Assembly: GCA_900541965.1 (NCBI GenBank)
Contig: UQLN01000001.1
Location: 87,532 to 151,531 of the forward strand
DNA length: 64,000 bases
From: an uncultured Parabacteroides sp.
GTDB taxonomy: Bacteria; Bacteroidota; Bacteroidia; Bacteroidales; Tannerellaceae
Direction of reading: 5' to 3'
Below the pieces are notes generated by a model. It was not told where the DNA came from and did no database searches. It worked only from the letters and a program-made list of their open reading frames with translations. Position numbers and translations under genes: made by a program. Below, one piece after another: positions 26,363-36,471 of the stretch; positions within the stretch are counted from its first letter, which is position 1; each line of letters begins with the position of its first letter.

Positions 26363-27424
26363 TTATTTTTTAGTTATTATTTTAAATAGCTCATTCCAAG
26401 ATTTTAGATTGTTTTGTTTCATAGGTGGATACTTTGTTCCTTTTTTTACATTTTCTATAGCCTTGGCCCATAAATCAGGTTTATCGTAGGGTATAAATAC
26501 AGCACCGGAATAATTTGTAAGAACTTCTCGGGCATATGGGAGATCTGCTGCGATGATTAGGCTTCCGTTTGAAGCCGCTTCAATCAAAGGTAGACCATAG
26601 GTTTCAATGTAGCTTGGAAAGACCATTGCATCGCACATCCGGTACATCGACATTACCAGACTGAACGAAATGCTGCCCATAAAATGTACATTGTCGGGAA
26701 CCTCATAGTCTATATCTGTCTTATTGCAAGTGAGATACAATGCTATAGATTTATTTTTTAATCGATTAATGGCATCTATCAACATCTTATGATTTTTATA
26801 AAAAAACGGAGTTGCAGGATAAAAGAGATTGATACATGTTAAATCAAGAGAATATTTTTCAGTAGGTAACTCACTGATTAAAGTTGTGATTTTGGGACTA
26901 ATGACATGTATTTTATGGATGTCTTTACCAAATTTGTGAGTAAACCCATTTCTTATAAATTCAAGTTGGACAAATATTTCAGTGCGTTTATTAAGGAATA
27001 TGCGTACAAAAAATGGATATATATTCTTATAAAACCACATTGGACGTTCTTGAGTATTGAAGAATGACCAATGTCGTTTGAAAAAAGGTATTGACTGATG
27101 ATAATAGACATAGTTTGGAATTTTGTATCCTGTACGAAAATTTGTGTTTTGAAGTGATAATGAAATCGTAGGTATTATATTATTTTTTCTTAACCACTTC
27201 CGTATGCCAAAAGCATCCCACAAAAAACGACATATTAATGATTTTACACCATAGATGGGCACTAATTGTATATTGGAGTATTTGTTTTGTAACTGTATAA
27301 ATGGACTAATAAAAATAATATATTTAATATTTTCATCTTGTGGTATAGCTTCAATAAATTGTCTTAATATGGTTAAAGCACCAGCCGTATCAAGAGCTGT
27401 AGCATTTACAACGATAGTATCCAT
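26363..27424 (-). CDS. Glycosyltransferase family 4
   Basis: 353-residue GT-B glycosyltransferase of the capsule operon. The C-terminal donor-binding domain has VFPSYIETYGLPLIEAASNG with the E-x7-E motif of GT4, and NLFYPATPFFYKNHKML. The N-terminal half is poorly conserved, as usual for the acceptor side. The sugar and linkage cannot be told. The coding region is very AT-rich, like the genes up to 32.8 kb, which suggests this serotype part was acquired separately. Confidence 0.85.
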   Translation of the reverse strand: MDTIVVNATALDTAGALTILRQFIEAIPQDENIKYIIFISPFIQLQNKYSNIQLVPIYGVKSLICRFLWDAFGIRKWLRKNNIIPTISLSLQNTNFRTGYKIPNYVYYHQSIPFFKRHWSFFNTQERPMWFYKNIYPFFVRIFLNKRTEIFVQLEFIRNGFTHKFGKDIHKIHVISPKITTLISELPTEKYSLDLTCINLFYPATPFFYKNHKMLIDAINRLKNKSIALYLTCNKTDIDYEVPDNVHFMGSISFSLVMSMYRMCDAMVFPSYIETYGLPLIEAASNGSLIIAADLPYAREVLTNYSGAVFIPYDKPDLWAKAIENVKKGTKYPPMKQNNLKSWNELFKIITKK

Positions 27425-27429
27425 CGTAA

Positions 27430-28185
27430 TTAGCGAAGAATTTTAGATTTCAGTTTTTTGTAAATATTTACTATTGCTATATGTGGGTGGTTGTAATAGT
27501 TTTTGATGAAAAATATTATACGCTCGATAAAATTATTTCTTTTGTCCACCCAGCTTCCGTTGCATAAATGAATAGCATATGTTTGAGTTGTTGAAAATTC
27601 ACCGGAGGGGTTAGTAAAGGTTACCGGAGGGTATAGATGCATATCTCCTCTTAGTATTTGTGCTTGAGGAATATATTTAAATCCCCAGTTTTGTGCTGCA
27701 ATATTTGCAATCTTAACGGTGATGGGAGTCTGATCCAATGTTCCATCAGGCTGTATGAATGGAATATTATGGTACAATTCAAGACATTCCTTTATGAATT
27801 CATTTTCTTTTTCAGCTCCCATAATTGCAGCTTCAATAGCTACATAGTTTGTGGGTTCAAAATACTCAATACATGAAAAGAAACTATGTTCTAAAAAAGT
27901 GTCGAAGCGTTTGTAAACTCGTACATCAGAGTCCATGTATATACCACCATAGGTGTAGAGTGCATAAAGTCGTATGTAATCGGCTACAAAAGCCCATTTG
28001 CGTTTTTCTAAAGCTTGTCGGGCAAAAGTGTTCTTGATTTCATTATCAAATCGTTCTTTATTCCAAAGAATGATTTGATAATCGGGCATTACTTCCTGCC
28101 ATGTTTTTATACATTTCCCAATAACTTCAGGGTATGGTTCACCGCTGAGCCAGCATAGATGTATAATTTTAGGTATTTTCTGCAT
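27430..28185 (-). CDS. GT32-type glycosyltransferase (DXD)
   Basis: 251-residue glycosyltransferase with the Och1/GT32 sugar-binding region: IPKIIHLCWLSGEPYPEVIG and WAFVADYIRLYALYTYGGIYMDSDVRVYK (given in two parts, the DSD is the metal-binding DXD). The start at 28185 (MQKIPKIIHLCW) is preferred; an in-frame ATG at 28239 would overlap the wzy gene by 41 bp and add 18 residues unlike the family. Role: adds one sugar to the repeat unit. Confidence 0.85.
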   Translation of the reverse strand: MQKIPKIIHLCWLSGEPYPEVIGKCIKTWQEVMPDYQIILWNKERFDNEIKNTFARQALEKRKWAFVADYIRLYALYTYGGIYMDSDVRVYKRFDTFLEHSFFSCIEYFEPTNYVAIEAAIMGAEKENEFIKECLELYHNIPFIQPDGTLDQTPITVKIANIAAQNWGFKYIPQAQILRGDMHLYPPVTFTNPSGEFSTTQTYAIHLCNGSWVDKRNNFIERIIFFIKNYYNHPHIAIVNIYKKLKSKILR

Positions 28186-28198
28186 AGAATATGTATTA

Positions 28199-29266
28199 TT
28201 AGAATAGTATATTTTTATAAGGTACATATGCGTCTGCATAAGTTGTTACCATTTCAATGTGCCGCCATAATGAAAAAAGAGTATAGAGTGTGAAAATCCA
28301 TGTTCGATTCAAGTTACTGGCACAATATAGAATGATAGGAACAACAAGTAGTTCCATATAGTGGAAATAGACAGCACCACGTGCCGCCATTTGCGGTAGA
28401 AAACCGAAACCTGTATAAATCACAATAGCTAAGAAATAGAGATTAACGAATAATGGACCATGTTTTGGGAAATATTCTATAATTTTATCTCGGTATAGAT
28501 ATGCCAGGCTAAAAGTAAATAGCCGTATGGCGACTGCTGCATTGAACCCGAAGTGTATCCCTTCTTCTGTACCTAAATATATTTGTAGTTTCCAAGAGAT
28601 TACTTGTGGTAAAAAAGCTACCATTAGTTTAAATATGCCATAAAATAACAGATTTGAAGTGATAGCTATCCCTAATATAACCAAATAGGTTTTAAGAGTA
28701 TAGAATTTGTCTTTGATAAATCGAGCAATAATAACCAATATTGCAGAATAGTGAAATGTAGTGGCGAGTAATACAAGCCACCAGAATCGACGCTTATCTG
28801 ACTCTGCCATTGCCCATAAGCATATTGATATTGCTAATGCTTGCCGTATTAGTCCCATCATACCGGAATACATAAACATACCTGCAAAAAATAGTAGTGT
28901 TGCATAAGGATAAGGAGAGTATTTTCTGAAAAATGGAAATAAAATAGAAATATTAGCTGCTGCCATTATAATCAATATGGTTTGGTATGGTAAAAAATAT
29001 CCTATAATAAAATTTAGTATGGCAAATCCCGGTTCGACATAGACTTGTGAGGGATCGAAAATGCTAATGAAGTCTATGTCCTGAATTGAATCGAATATCT
29101 CACGATAACCATCATAGTCATTACCCATTCCTCGAAAAGCTGCAATGAAAAAAATGAAAATTGCAAATCCAATATATATATAATTGTAGAGTTGATCTTT
29201 TCTAACTACAAAATCAAAAAGTGACATTAAAAATAAAAAAGAAAAAATGATAAAATAGATAATCAT
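28199..29266 (-). CDS. wzy: EpsG-like polysaccharide polymerase (Wzy)
   Basis: 355 residues with about nine to ten membrane helices. The N-terminal RGMGNDYDGYREIFDSI is the EpsG-family signature, followed by EPGFAILNFIIGYFLPYQTI and a helix pair with GLIRQALAISICLWAM. EpsG-type proteins polymerise repeat units at the outer face of the inner membrane. The only polymerase candidate of the locus, matched with the flippase encoded at 31291. Confidence 0.85.
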   Translation of the reverse strand: MIIYFIIFSFLFLMSLFDFVVRKDQLYNYIYIGFAIFIFFIAAFRGMGNDYDGYREIFDSIQDIDFISIFDPSQVYVEPGFAILNFIIGYFLPYQTILIIMAAANISILFPFFRKYSPYPYATLLFFAGMFMYSGMMGLIRQALAISICLWAMAESDKRRFWWLVLLATTFHYSAILVIIARFIKDKFYTLKTYLVILGIAITSNLLFYGIFKLMVAFLPQVISWKLQIYLGTEEGIHFGFNAAVAIRLFTFSLAYLYRDKIIEYFPKHGPLFVNLYFLAIVIYTGFGFLPQMAARGAVYFHYMELLVVPIILYCASNLNRTWIFTLYTLFSLWRHIEMVTTYADAYVPYKNILF

Positions 29267-30430
29267 TTAATAGAATAAATTATTTAATTCATTTTTAACT
29301 TGTAATGTTTGATAATTAATGGACATTTTGCGTTTTATGATTTGAAAATCAATGGGTGAATCATATTTTTTAGATATGATAACTTCAGTCATTTCTTCAA
29401 TACTATCACACAGATATCCGAAATTTCCAAACTTGTCAAATATATAATTGAAATAGTCATTTTTTAAGGCTACTATAGGTTTTTCAAATTTGATGGCATC
29501 CATAATAGCACCACTTGCTGTAATTTTATAACTTTGTTTTGGATAGAAAAATAAAATACAATCAAGTTCATTTATTCTTTGTTCATATTCTTTCCTGCTT
29601 AATACACTGTCATATTGGGGGATATCGACTCCTAATTTTAAAAACTCTTCTTTGTTGGTTATAGAGAATCCTGTGTGTGAGAATTTTATGTTAATATTTT
29701 TAGATATAACAGCTTTGATTAATTTTAGGTATTCGTTTACTCCTTTAGTCTGATCAAGTCCTCCAATAGTTCCTATTCTTAAATATTTGTGATTTTTGTT
29801 TTGCTTGGTGTAATTCTGAGTCTTTTCGAATATATAAGGATGGTCTATAGCTATAATGTGTTTAAAGAAATGTGGGGTTACAATAGTTTCTAAGTTTTTT
29901 TTAATTGATTCACCTATAACTGAAAAATAAAGACTGTCAGAGAGTGTGTTGTTTGTTGATAAAAAAAAATGTCGGCAAATGTTATGTAAAATAGAACCTA
30001 ATAGGTGCTCCACTTTTTGTTGTGATATTAATGTTTCCAGTTCTCCATGACAACATATTATTATTTTGCGTTTTAATGATTTGTTGAGAAAGTTTATTGC
30101 ATAAAGACTTAGGACGTTGTTAAAAGGAAAAATTACGATGTCTTCTTTTTGTGTTTTAAATAGCAGGAATGTGTCATATATAGGTCCTAATAAAAAACGA
30201 AGAGCAACTCTTACTCTTGATACTTTTTCAATGGTACAAATGGGTTTGTAAGTCACATTATTTATTTTGCCTTGTTCGATTTTCTCAAGAGCTTTGATGT
30301 GGTCTTTTAAAAAATATAATTCTGTGTTTTTAGTAATCATAGAACACATTTTTACCCAGCAATAATCGAACATTTCATGAGTATGAAGACTCGCAAAAGT
30401 GTTTATAAGTATGATTTTGTTATATTCCAT
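29267..30430 (-). CDS. Probable GT-B glycosyltransferase
   Basis: 387 residues, weakly conserved. The C-terminal half has the shape of a GT4-like donor domain: RIGTIGGLDQTKGVNEYLKL, then YEQRINELDCILFFYP and ASGAIMDAIKFEKPIVAL. I cannot name a subfamily. It ends 1 bp from wzy and starts 3 bp after the GT2 gene stop, firmly inside the operon. Very AT-rich. Confidence 0.7.
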   Translation of the reverse strand: MEYNKIILINTFASLHTHEMFDYCWVKMCSMITKNTELYFLKDHIKALEKIEQGKINNVTYKPICTIEKVSRVRVALRFLLGPIYDTFLLFKTQKEDIVIFPFNNVLSLYAINFLNKSLKRKIIICCHGELETLISQQKVEHLLGSILHNICRHFFLSTNNTLSDSLYFSVIGESIKKNLETIVTPHFFKHIIAIDHPYIFEKTQNYTKQNKNHKYLRIGTIGGLDQTKGVNEYLKLIKAVISKNINIKFSHTGFSITNKEEFLKLGVDIPQYDSVLSRKEYEQRINELDCILFFYPKQSYKITASGAIMDAIKFEKPIVALKNDYFNYIFDKFGNFGYLCDSIEEMTEVIISKKYDSPIDFQIIKRKMSINYQTLQVKNELNNLFY

Positions 30431-30433
30431 GAT

Positions 30434-31294
30434 TTAAATGGTAAACTTTCCCCATAGTATTTTTAACATAAGAACTATTCTGTAATAAAAATATTTAGCC
30501 TTACCACCATATCCTAATGTTTGCATTTGAGAAGAAAACTTCCAATGATATCTAATTGTGTTAGGGAAGTCAATAATTCTTTTTATGTAGTTTTTAATGG
30601 TGGGATGGCTCTTGTCTTTATGTGTTGTATTATTCTCATGTCTTCGATATATTAAGAGAGGGATTTTTAAAGCAAATATTTTGCCATAACGAGCAGTTTG
30701 TAAAGCTAACCATCCATCGTGAGATATGTGAAATGGCGCTGTTTCATATAAATGCGGCTTTACTAAATGGTTGAATATTGCACAAGCTCCACCCGCTATA
30801 TGTATAGGTATATACTTGAAATTAGAAATTGCATCAGGATCTATTTTTAAAGCTTTCCATGATGATTCGGTTTTTATATTTAGATCTTTGTCTCCGTCTT
30901 TTTTATCTGTATGTACCATTATTGGAATATTAGAATAAAGCTGTTCTTTTTCTCGAATGAAATCATAACTGGCTTGTGTTTTATTTGGCAGCCAATAATC
31001 GTCAGCATCTGAAAACATATAGTATTTAGCTTCAACAACCCTTAATAGCTGTTTGAAATTCTCATAGCATCCCAAGTTTCCCAGATCATCCTCGATTGTG
31101 ATAATGTTATCATAGTTTTTACAATATTCCGCAATAATTTCACGAGTGGAATCTGTTGAAGCGTCATCTCGAATATAAAGTACCCAATCTTTATTTGTTT
31201 GTTCTATGATTGAATCGATTTGTACACGCAAGTATTTTTCTCCATTGTATACAGCTAATAGTATAGCAATAGGTTTAGGACATTTGTAATTCAT
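30434..31294 (-). CDS. Glycosyltransferase family 2
   Basis: 286-residue inverting GT-A transferase. IAILLAVYNGEKYLRVQIDS and IRDDASTDSTREII are at the N-terminus; the metal-binding DXD is in MFSDADDYWLPNK. YGKIFALKIPLLIYRRHENN near the C-terminus is typical of rhamnosyl- or similar GT2 enzymes, but donor prediction is not safe. The start overlaps the wzx stop (ATGA). Confidence 0.9.
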   Translation of the reverse strand: MNYKCPKPIAILLAVYNGEKYLRVQIDSIIEQTNKDWVLYIRDDASTDSTREIIAEYCKNYDNIITIEDDLGNLGCYENFKQLLRVVEAKYYMFSDADDYWLPNKTQASYDFIREKEQLYSNIPIMVHTDKKDGDKDLNIKTESSWKALKIDPDAISNFKYIPIHIAGGACAIFNHLVKPHLYETAPFHISHDGWLALQTARYGKIFALKIPLLIYRRHENNTTHKDKSHPTIKNYIKRIIDFPNTIRYHWKFSSQMQTLGYGGKAKYFYYRIVLMLKILWGKFTI

Positions 31295-32775
31295 CGTATG
31301 AATCTGTTTTTTATTAATTCTATAATATCCATTTTTTTATTTAATTGTATCAATGAATAACACATTATCAAAATACATACTGCTGATAGAATACAATATC
31401 CTGTTGTGTTTTGTACTTTTGTGGCTATTAGGTAGGTGATGATTATATATAGTGATAGTGCTGCTATTTTTAATAAATCATCGATATCTAAACTATATCT
31501 ATATCTTTTTTTCGTTATTGAGAATAATAATGTAACCATAAAAATAGCACCTGCTAAATATGCAAATGCCAGACCTTTTAATCCTCCGTAATAAAATCCG
31601 ATAATAGATAGTATGACATTTATACCGTTACCCAATAGAGCATCGAATAGAAAAAAACTTTTTTTGTCTCCTTTTGCAAGTATGATATAACTCATCATCA
31701 TCCATATCGATTTAAATATTAATGCAATTCCCATTATGCGTATTAAACCTATGACAGGTTTGAATTGAGAACTTAATAAAAGCCAGACGATTATTGGTGC
31801 TAATGAAATTATTAAAACGGAAATTGGAGCAATAATAAATAGTATTATGTTTGTTTGTTGTTTTATTAATTTTTTCATCTCAATATTATTCGAATGAACG
31901 ATAGAAATGCGGGGGAAAAAGTCTGAAGCTAAAATTACATTTACGATTAGCATGCCTTGGGTCATAATTGAGGCTGCTGATTGATATAATCCAACTTCTT
32001 CCAAAGAACCATAGTGATTGATAAATAAATTGAGGATAAAGGAAAATAAAGTAGCAACGATCATGCTTGCCATCAATATAACTCCGAGTTTTAGAACCGG
32101 TTTGCTACAAACTAAGAATTCATTTCTTGTGTATTTGGAAACTGTGTTCAAACCTATCTTATGTTCAAAATATCGGAATGACAAATAAAATGTAGCATAG
32201 TTTAATATGATAGCAGGTATAATTGCTTCTATTCTGAAAAAATAGAATAGTAAAATTGCTAATATCAGACCACTTACTCCTCCAACCATTGATGCTTTAG
32301 CTATGAGTCCTACATTCTGTGTTGCCTGCATTATAACTCCGTATCCACTATGTAGTGCCATAAAGACAAGTGTAAGTGAAGCAATAATTAGCCATACCGT
32401 ATGCTTGTAACTGTTAAATAGCAACAAACTAAAAATTGGAGATAATAGTATCATTAAAAGTGCACCTCCTAATCCACATATTAATGATAGCGATAAAAAT
32501 ATTTTTCTAAATTTAATGAGACGGGTTTTATCTTGATATTCTCCTGCAATAACGGACATTTCACGAACTCCGCTTTGGTAAATTCCTACGGATGATACTT
32601 GTTGCATGACTGATAAGGCTGAGAGAATTAAAGAATTAATCCCAACTCCTGTGGTCCCAAGTAAAATAGCTACAACTTTAGCACGAATGAGAGTGACCAT
32701 CATTTGTACTAATTGTGCCCCTCCAAGTGTCACTGTGTTTTTAACTACTTTCCTATATTCTTTCTCTTGGGACAT
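31291..32775 (-). CDS. wzx: O-antigen/capsule flippase Wzx
   Basis: 494 residues with about twelve to fourteen membrane helices, MATE/PST-type. The start VVKNTVTLGGAQLVQMMVTL and KVVAILLGTTGVGINSLI are characteristic of Bacteroidetes Wzx. It moves lipid-linked repeat units across the inner membrane for polymerisation by the EpsG-like protein. The 129-bp gap upstream (32776-32904) holds a small TGATTGAA-type repetition at 32829-32850 and no gene. Confidence 0.9.
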   Translation of the reverse strand: MSQEKEYRKVVKNTVTLGGAQLVQMMVTLIRAKVVAILLGTTGVGINSLILSALSVMQQVSSVGIYQSGVREMSVIAGEYQDKTRLIKFRKIFLSLSLICGLGGALLMILLSPIFSLLLFNSYKHTVWLIIASLTLVFMALHSGYGVIMQATQNVGLIAKASMVGGVSGLILAILLFYFFRIEAIIPAIILNYATFYLSFRYFEHKIGLNTVSKYTRNEFLVCSKPVLKLGVILMASMIVATLFSFILNLFINHYGSLEEVGLYQSAASIMTQGMLIVNVILASDFFPRISIVHSNNIEMKKLIKQQTNIILFIIAPISVLIISLAPIIVWLLLSSQFKPVIGLIRIMGIALIFKSIWMMMSYIILAKGDKKSFFLFDALLGNGINVILSIIGFYYGGLKGLAFAYLAGAIFMVTLLFSITKKRYRYSLDIDDLLKIAALSLYIIITYLIATKVQNTTGYCILSAVCILIMCYSLIQLNKKMDIIELIKNRFIR

Positions 32776-32904
32776 TTGCTTCTTAGTTTATTTTTTAGGT
32801 TGTTCCAAATATTTTTTTACTATGTTCTGAATGATTGATTGAATGATTGAATGATGATTTGGAGTATATAACTATGTATCTTTAGGATTCTTCCGGAAAA
32901 TCTG

Positions 32905-33993
32905 TTACTTTCTTAGGAGGGAAAAATCTTTAATCAGAATATAACCACAATCTCCAAGAATTGCTAAAAATACACAAGCTACTAATATCAAAGGTTTATT
33001 GGGTGATGCAGCTCTTAATGGTACCGTAGGCGGTTCAATGATTGTATAAACTGGTGTTTCCTCTTGTACTCGAAGCTTATCTTGTTCTAATTTTTGAGCA
33101 AGTGAATTATAAACATTAAAAGTTAATGTCATTTCATTCTTCAAGCGTTCCTGCTCTGTACGGTAGCTTGCAGAAATAATGTTCTTATTGGCATCTTCAA
33201 AGGCTGCATAAGCTTTTTGAGCTTTATAATATGCCTCTTGTGCTTCGCCATAAACTTTCCGGGTATATTCCATATCCTGCTTTACCTTATGTATACGGTA
33301 GTCAGTCATGTATTGCTGCAACTTTTCTACAACAATACAAGCTATGTCGGCTGAAATTAATGGATCTTGCATACGAACAGAAACCTCTAAGGTTGAAGTC
33401 TTCTTATCTATTTTTACAATAAGAAGCCGTTGTAATTTCGCAATCACTCCAGATTGTTCCGGTGTTAAATGATAAGCATCTATTACATTACTTCTATTTT
33501 CTGATTTTTCAGAAAATAATCCCATAACCCATTCTGTCATTTTTAAAGGAGCTCCTATAATATGTCTCCACCATGCTTGACGCTGGTGAAACGAAATATA
33601 ATCATATAGAGGTATTGTTAGCTTTTTATCTTTTGTCGTTACTTGTATTGGAAATAGTTCCAATAAAAATGGAGTACTTTTTACAACGTCCGGATATAAA
33701 TCCGGGGAAATTGCATCTGTACCTGTACCTTGTTTAAGATTAATTCCTGCTATAGCAGCTAACCCTCCTAAACTCCCCATCCCTTTACTGAGATCAGAAC
33801 TTTCAGGGGCAAGCTTGGCTTTTGTTTCGTACTCCTTAGGTATACTAAAAGCAATAATAAATCCTATAATAGCTGCAATGCCACCACATTTCAGTAAAAA
33901 ATATCTCTTTTCCCAGAGTTTTTGAAGTAGCTCGATCAAATCTATTTCCTGGGAAGAATTATAATTCTGCTCTTTCACTTGTTTTGCATCCAT
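32905..33993 (-). CDS. wzz: Chain-length determinant Wzz
   Basis: 362-residue inner-membrane protein of the polysaccharide copolymerase class. One helix near 31-52 (GGIAAIIGFIIAFSIP), a long periplasmic coiled-coil part (RTEQERLKNEMTLTFNVYNS), then a proline-rich PTVPLRAASPNKP and a second helix near the C-terminus. No tyrosine-kinase domain is attached and none is encoded nearby. It lies 11 bp after the wza-like gene. It sets chain length with the Wza-like exporter. Confidence 0.9.
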   Translation of the reverse strand: MDAKQVKEQNYNSSQEIDLIELLQKLWEKRYFLLKCGGIAAIIGFIIAFSIPKEYETKAKLAPESSDLSKGMGSLGGLAAIAGINLKQGTGTDAISPDLYPDVVKSTPFLLELFPIQVTTKDKKLTIPLYDYISFHQRQAWWRHIIGAPLKMTEWVMGLFSEKSENRSNVIDAYHLTPEQSGVIAKLQRLLIVKIDKKTSTLEVSVRMQDPLISADIACIVVEKLQQYMTDYRIHKVKQDMEYTRKVYGEAQEAYYKAQKAYAAFEDANKNIISASYRTEQERLKNEMTLTFNVYNSLAQKLEQDKLRVQEETPVYTIIEPPTVPLRAASPNKPLILVACVFLAILGDCGYILIKDFSLLRK

Positions 33994-34004
33994 AATCCAT
34001 CCTT

Positions 34005-36425
34005 TTACTTTAAAGAATTCATAATAGAAGTGATCATTGCTGCCATAGATGTTGTAGAATTAGCAATACCTATAATTTCAGGTAAACTCATCCTGCGGTC
34101 ACGTGCAGTCTTTGCAGGTACCAATATTTCACATCCCGGTTCAACCTTTGGGTACTTCTTAAAGAAAATAAATGTCCGTTTCGTTGTTTGCACTTTTCCA
34201 TTCATGTAAACTACAATCGGATACTTGCGAGCGATATCCTGATATCCACCTGCTTGCATAATATATTCCTTAACGGAAACCCCTTTATTATAAGTAATAC
34301 TATTTTCATACATCACAGCACCACTGATATTTACAGTACTTTGCTGCTGGGGAATAAACAATTTATCGCCATCCCTTAAAATCACGTCATCAGCACTACC
34401 CGGATTGGCCAAAGCCTTCACTAAATCAATACCAACAGGATATTCTTTAATATTCAGATTCATACCTTCCATTGCTTCCGCACTACCTTTATTCTGGCTC
34501 ATTTTAAGAAGAGTCTCCACCCTTCTCTTTTCATCTTCTGTCAATGTTCGTTTCAGGCTTGCACCTTTTACATAAGCTCCTGGTTTCATGCCACCGGCTT
34601 TAGTTATCAAATCACTTAAACGGAGATTCTTTTTTGATAATACATAGTCCCCTTGAAACATGATCTCCCCATCAACTTTTACTACTTGTTGAGCTTCGTA
34701 ACCTGGAGAGTAACGGACAAATACTTCATCAAACGGTTCTAAGGTAAATACTGTATCTCCGGACAAAACCTGCAAACCTTCAGACAACGTAAAATTAAAT
34801 TGCTTAGCTATTTGAGTCGGATTATTGGTTGTCATATCAGGATCTTTCATTCTTCGTGCAACTTCTACATTTATAGTGGCTGCAGCTTCTTTAAGCCCAC
34901 CAGCTAAAACAATCGCATCTTCAACAGTCATATTATGATGATAAGGAAGTACTGTATCGCCCAGATTCACAGCTCCACAAACTTTAATCGTATAAGGCTC
35001 ACGCAAATCAAAAATAGAAGGAAAATGTAATTTATCTTCTTCTTGCAATTCTATATCTTCACTTGTACCGTTTAAAATACCACGAACGTCGATCGCTAAT
35101 ATTGTTGTTGTAAAATCCGGATTTAAACGAGTCAATTGGGCACGACCTGTAAATTCATCCCCTTTCAATCCTCCAGCCTGAGAAATCAACTGTTTAACAG
35201 TATGTAAATTTGAACTTAATTCATATTCCCCCGGACGCCATACAGAACCAGTCACAACCAATCTGTTTTCATAAAACGGAATTACCGAATCTACACTTAA
35301 TGTGTCTCCATCCTGCATAACAAACGTTGCAAAATCATTTTCGGTTACTGTTGCTATTTGATAACGACGTCCAAATTTCCGTTTTATCTGTACATCCTGT
35401 GTATATGCATCCCCTGTAAAACCACCCGCCATATGAAGAAGATTCTTCAATGTCTCACCTTTCTTCATTTCAAAAATGCGGTTCCGTTTTACCTTACCTT
35501 TAGCGGCAGCCAGTCCTTCATATGGACCTACAATAATCATATCATTTTCTTCCAGCCGAATATTATTATCTGTCTTTCCATGCAATAAAAAGTCATACAC
35601 ATCTAAATCAGCAACTTCTTTGCTGTTACGGAAAACTTTTATGGAACGTAAAGAACCAATATCATTAACACCTCCTGCAGCATACAAAGCATTGAACAGA
35701 GTTGCATAGGCTGGTAAGGTGTAAGTTCCCGGAGTATCTGCTTCACCTAATATATTTACTTTTATACTTCGAACTTTATTTAAGCTAAGAGACAAAAATG
35801 TATTACCTTCACCACTACCATCCGATAAATCAGAAATAATCCGTCCTAACTCCTGCTGGAGAGAGGACTCTGCAGACTCAATTGTGTGCCCGCTTAATAA
35901 CACAGGACCTAAATTGGGAATAATAACAGTTCCATCCGGAGATATTTTTAGTTTCAAATTTAATTGAGAATTTCCCCATACATTAATTCGAACTTCATCA
36001 CCTGCAGAAAGAATGTAATCTTTAGGCGTCGGAATATTAAGAGAAGGAGCAAATGTTAGTTTCTTGCTCAAAAATATTTCACGTCCAAATACTATTTTGT
36101 CCAGATTTTTCTTTATAGAATCCTCACGCAACATTAACAGATATTGCCATTGAGCATTTGATATTTTAGAATGTACACCTGATGAAACCGTCTCTGAATT
36201 TTTAGATAGTTCATCTTCAACAACATCATCCTGCTCTATATCAGAATTAGAAACAACACTACTCTGCCCTTGTAACTTACTGACACCTTGTTGTATATCA
36301 GAATCACTAAGCCCTAAAGATTTTGCTTTATCAAGTAAATCCTGGGATATTTGTGCATTAATGAAAACAGAATACACACACAACAAAATAATACTTATTA
36401 CTAATTTTCTAATTGGGAAAGTCAT
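34005..36425 (-). CDS. Polysaccharide export protein with SLBB repeats (Wza-like)
   Basis: 806-residue outer-membrane exporter. Signal peptide (ISIILLCVYSVFINAQ), a polysaccharide export domain at about 125-205 (YILSAGDEVRINVWG), then several SLBB domains (for example VNILGEADTPGTYTLPAYAT; VTGSVWRPGEYELSSNLHTV; VNISGAVMYENSITYNKGVS). Longer than E. coli Wza (379) through extra SLBB repeats, as common in Bacteroidetes. No lipobox cysteine is seen. Second gene of the operon. Confidence 0.92.
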   Translation of the reverse strand: MTFPIRKLVISIILLCVYSVFINAQISQDLLDKAKSLGLSDSDIQQGVSKLQGQSSVVSNSDIEQDDVVEDELSKNSETVSSGVHSKISNAQWQYLLMLREDSIKKNLDKIVFGREIFLSKKLTFAPSLNIPTPKDYILSAGDEVRINVWGNSQLNLKLKISPDGTVIIPNLGPVLLSGHTIESAESSLQQELGRIISDLSDGSGEGNTFLSLSLNKVRSIKVNILGEADTPGTYTLPAYATLFNALYAAGGVNDIGSLRSIKVFRNSKEVADLDVYDFLLHGKTDNNIRLEENDMIIVGPYEGLAAAKGKVKRNRIFEMKKGETLKNLLHMAGGFTGDAYTQDVQIKRKFGRRYQIATVTENDFATFVMQDGDTLSVDSVIPFYENRLVVTGSVWRPGEYELSSNLHTVKQLISQAGGLKGDEFTGRAQLTRLNPDFTTTILAIDVRGILNGTSEDIELQEEDKLHFPSIFDLREPYTIKVCGAVNLGDTVLPYHHNMTVEDAIVLAGGLKEAAATINVEVARRMKDPDMTTNNPTQIAKQFNFTLSEGLQVLSGDTVFTLEPFDEVFVRYSPGYEAQQVVKVDGEIMFQGDYVLSKKNLRLSDLITKAGGMKPGAYVKGASLKRTLTEDEKRRVETLLKMSQNKGSAEAMEGMNLNIKEYPVGIDLVKALANPGSADDVILRDGDKLFIPQQQSTVNISGAVMYENSITYNKGVSVKEYIMQAGGYQDIARKYPIVVYMNGKVQTTKRTFIFFKKYPKVEPGCEILVPAKTARDRRMSLPEIIGIANSTTSMAAMITSIMNSLK

Positions 36426-36471
36426 ATAATCAAGTTGTTTTTATGAACCAGAAGCACAAAGTTTCAGTAAA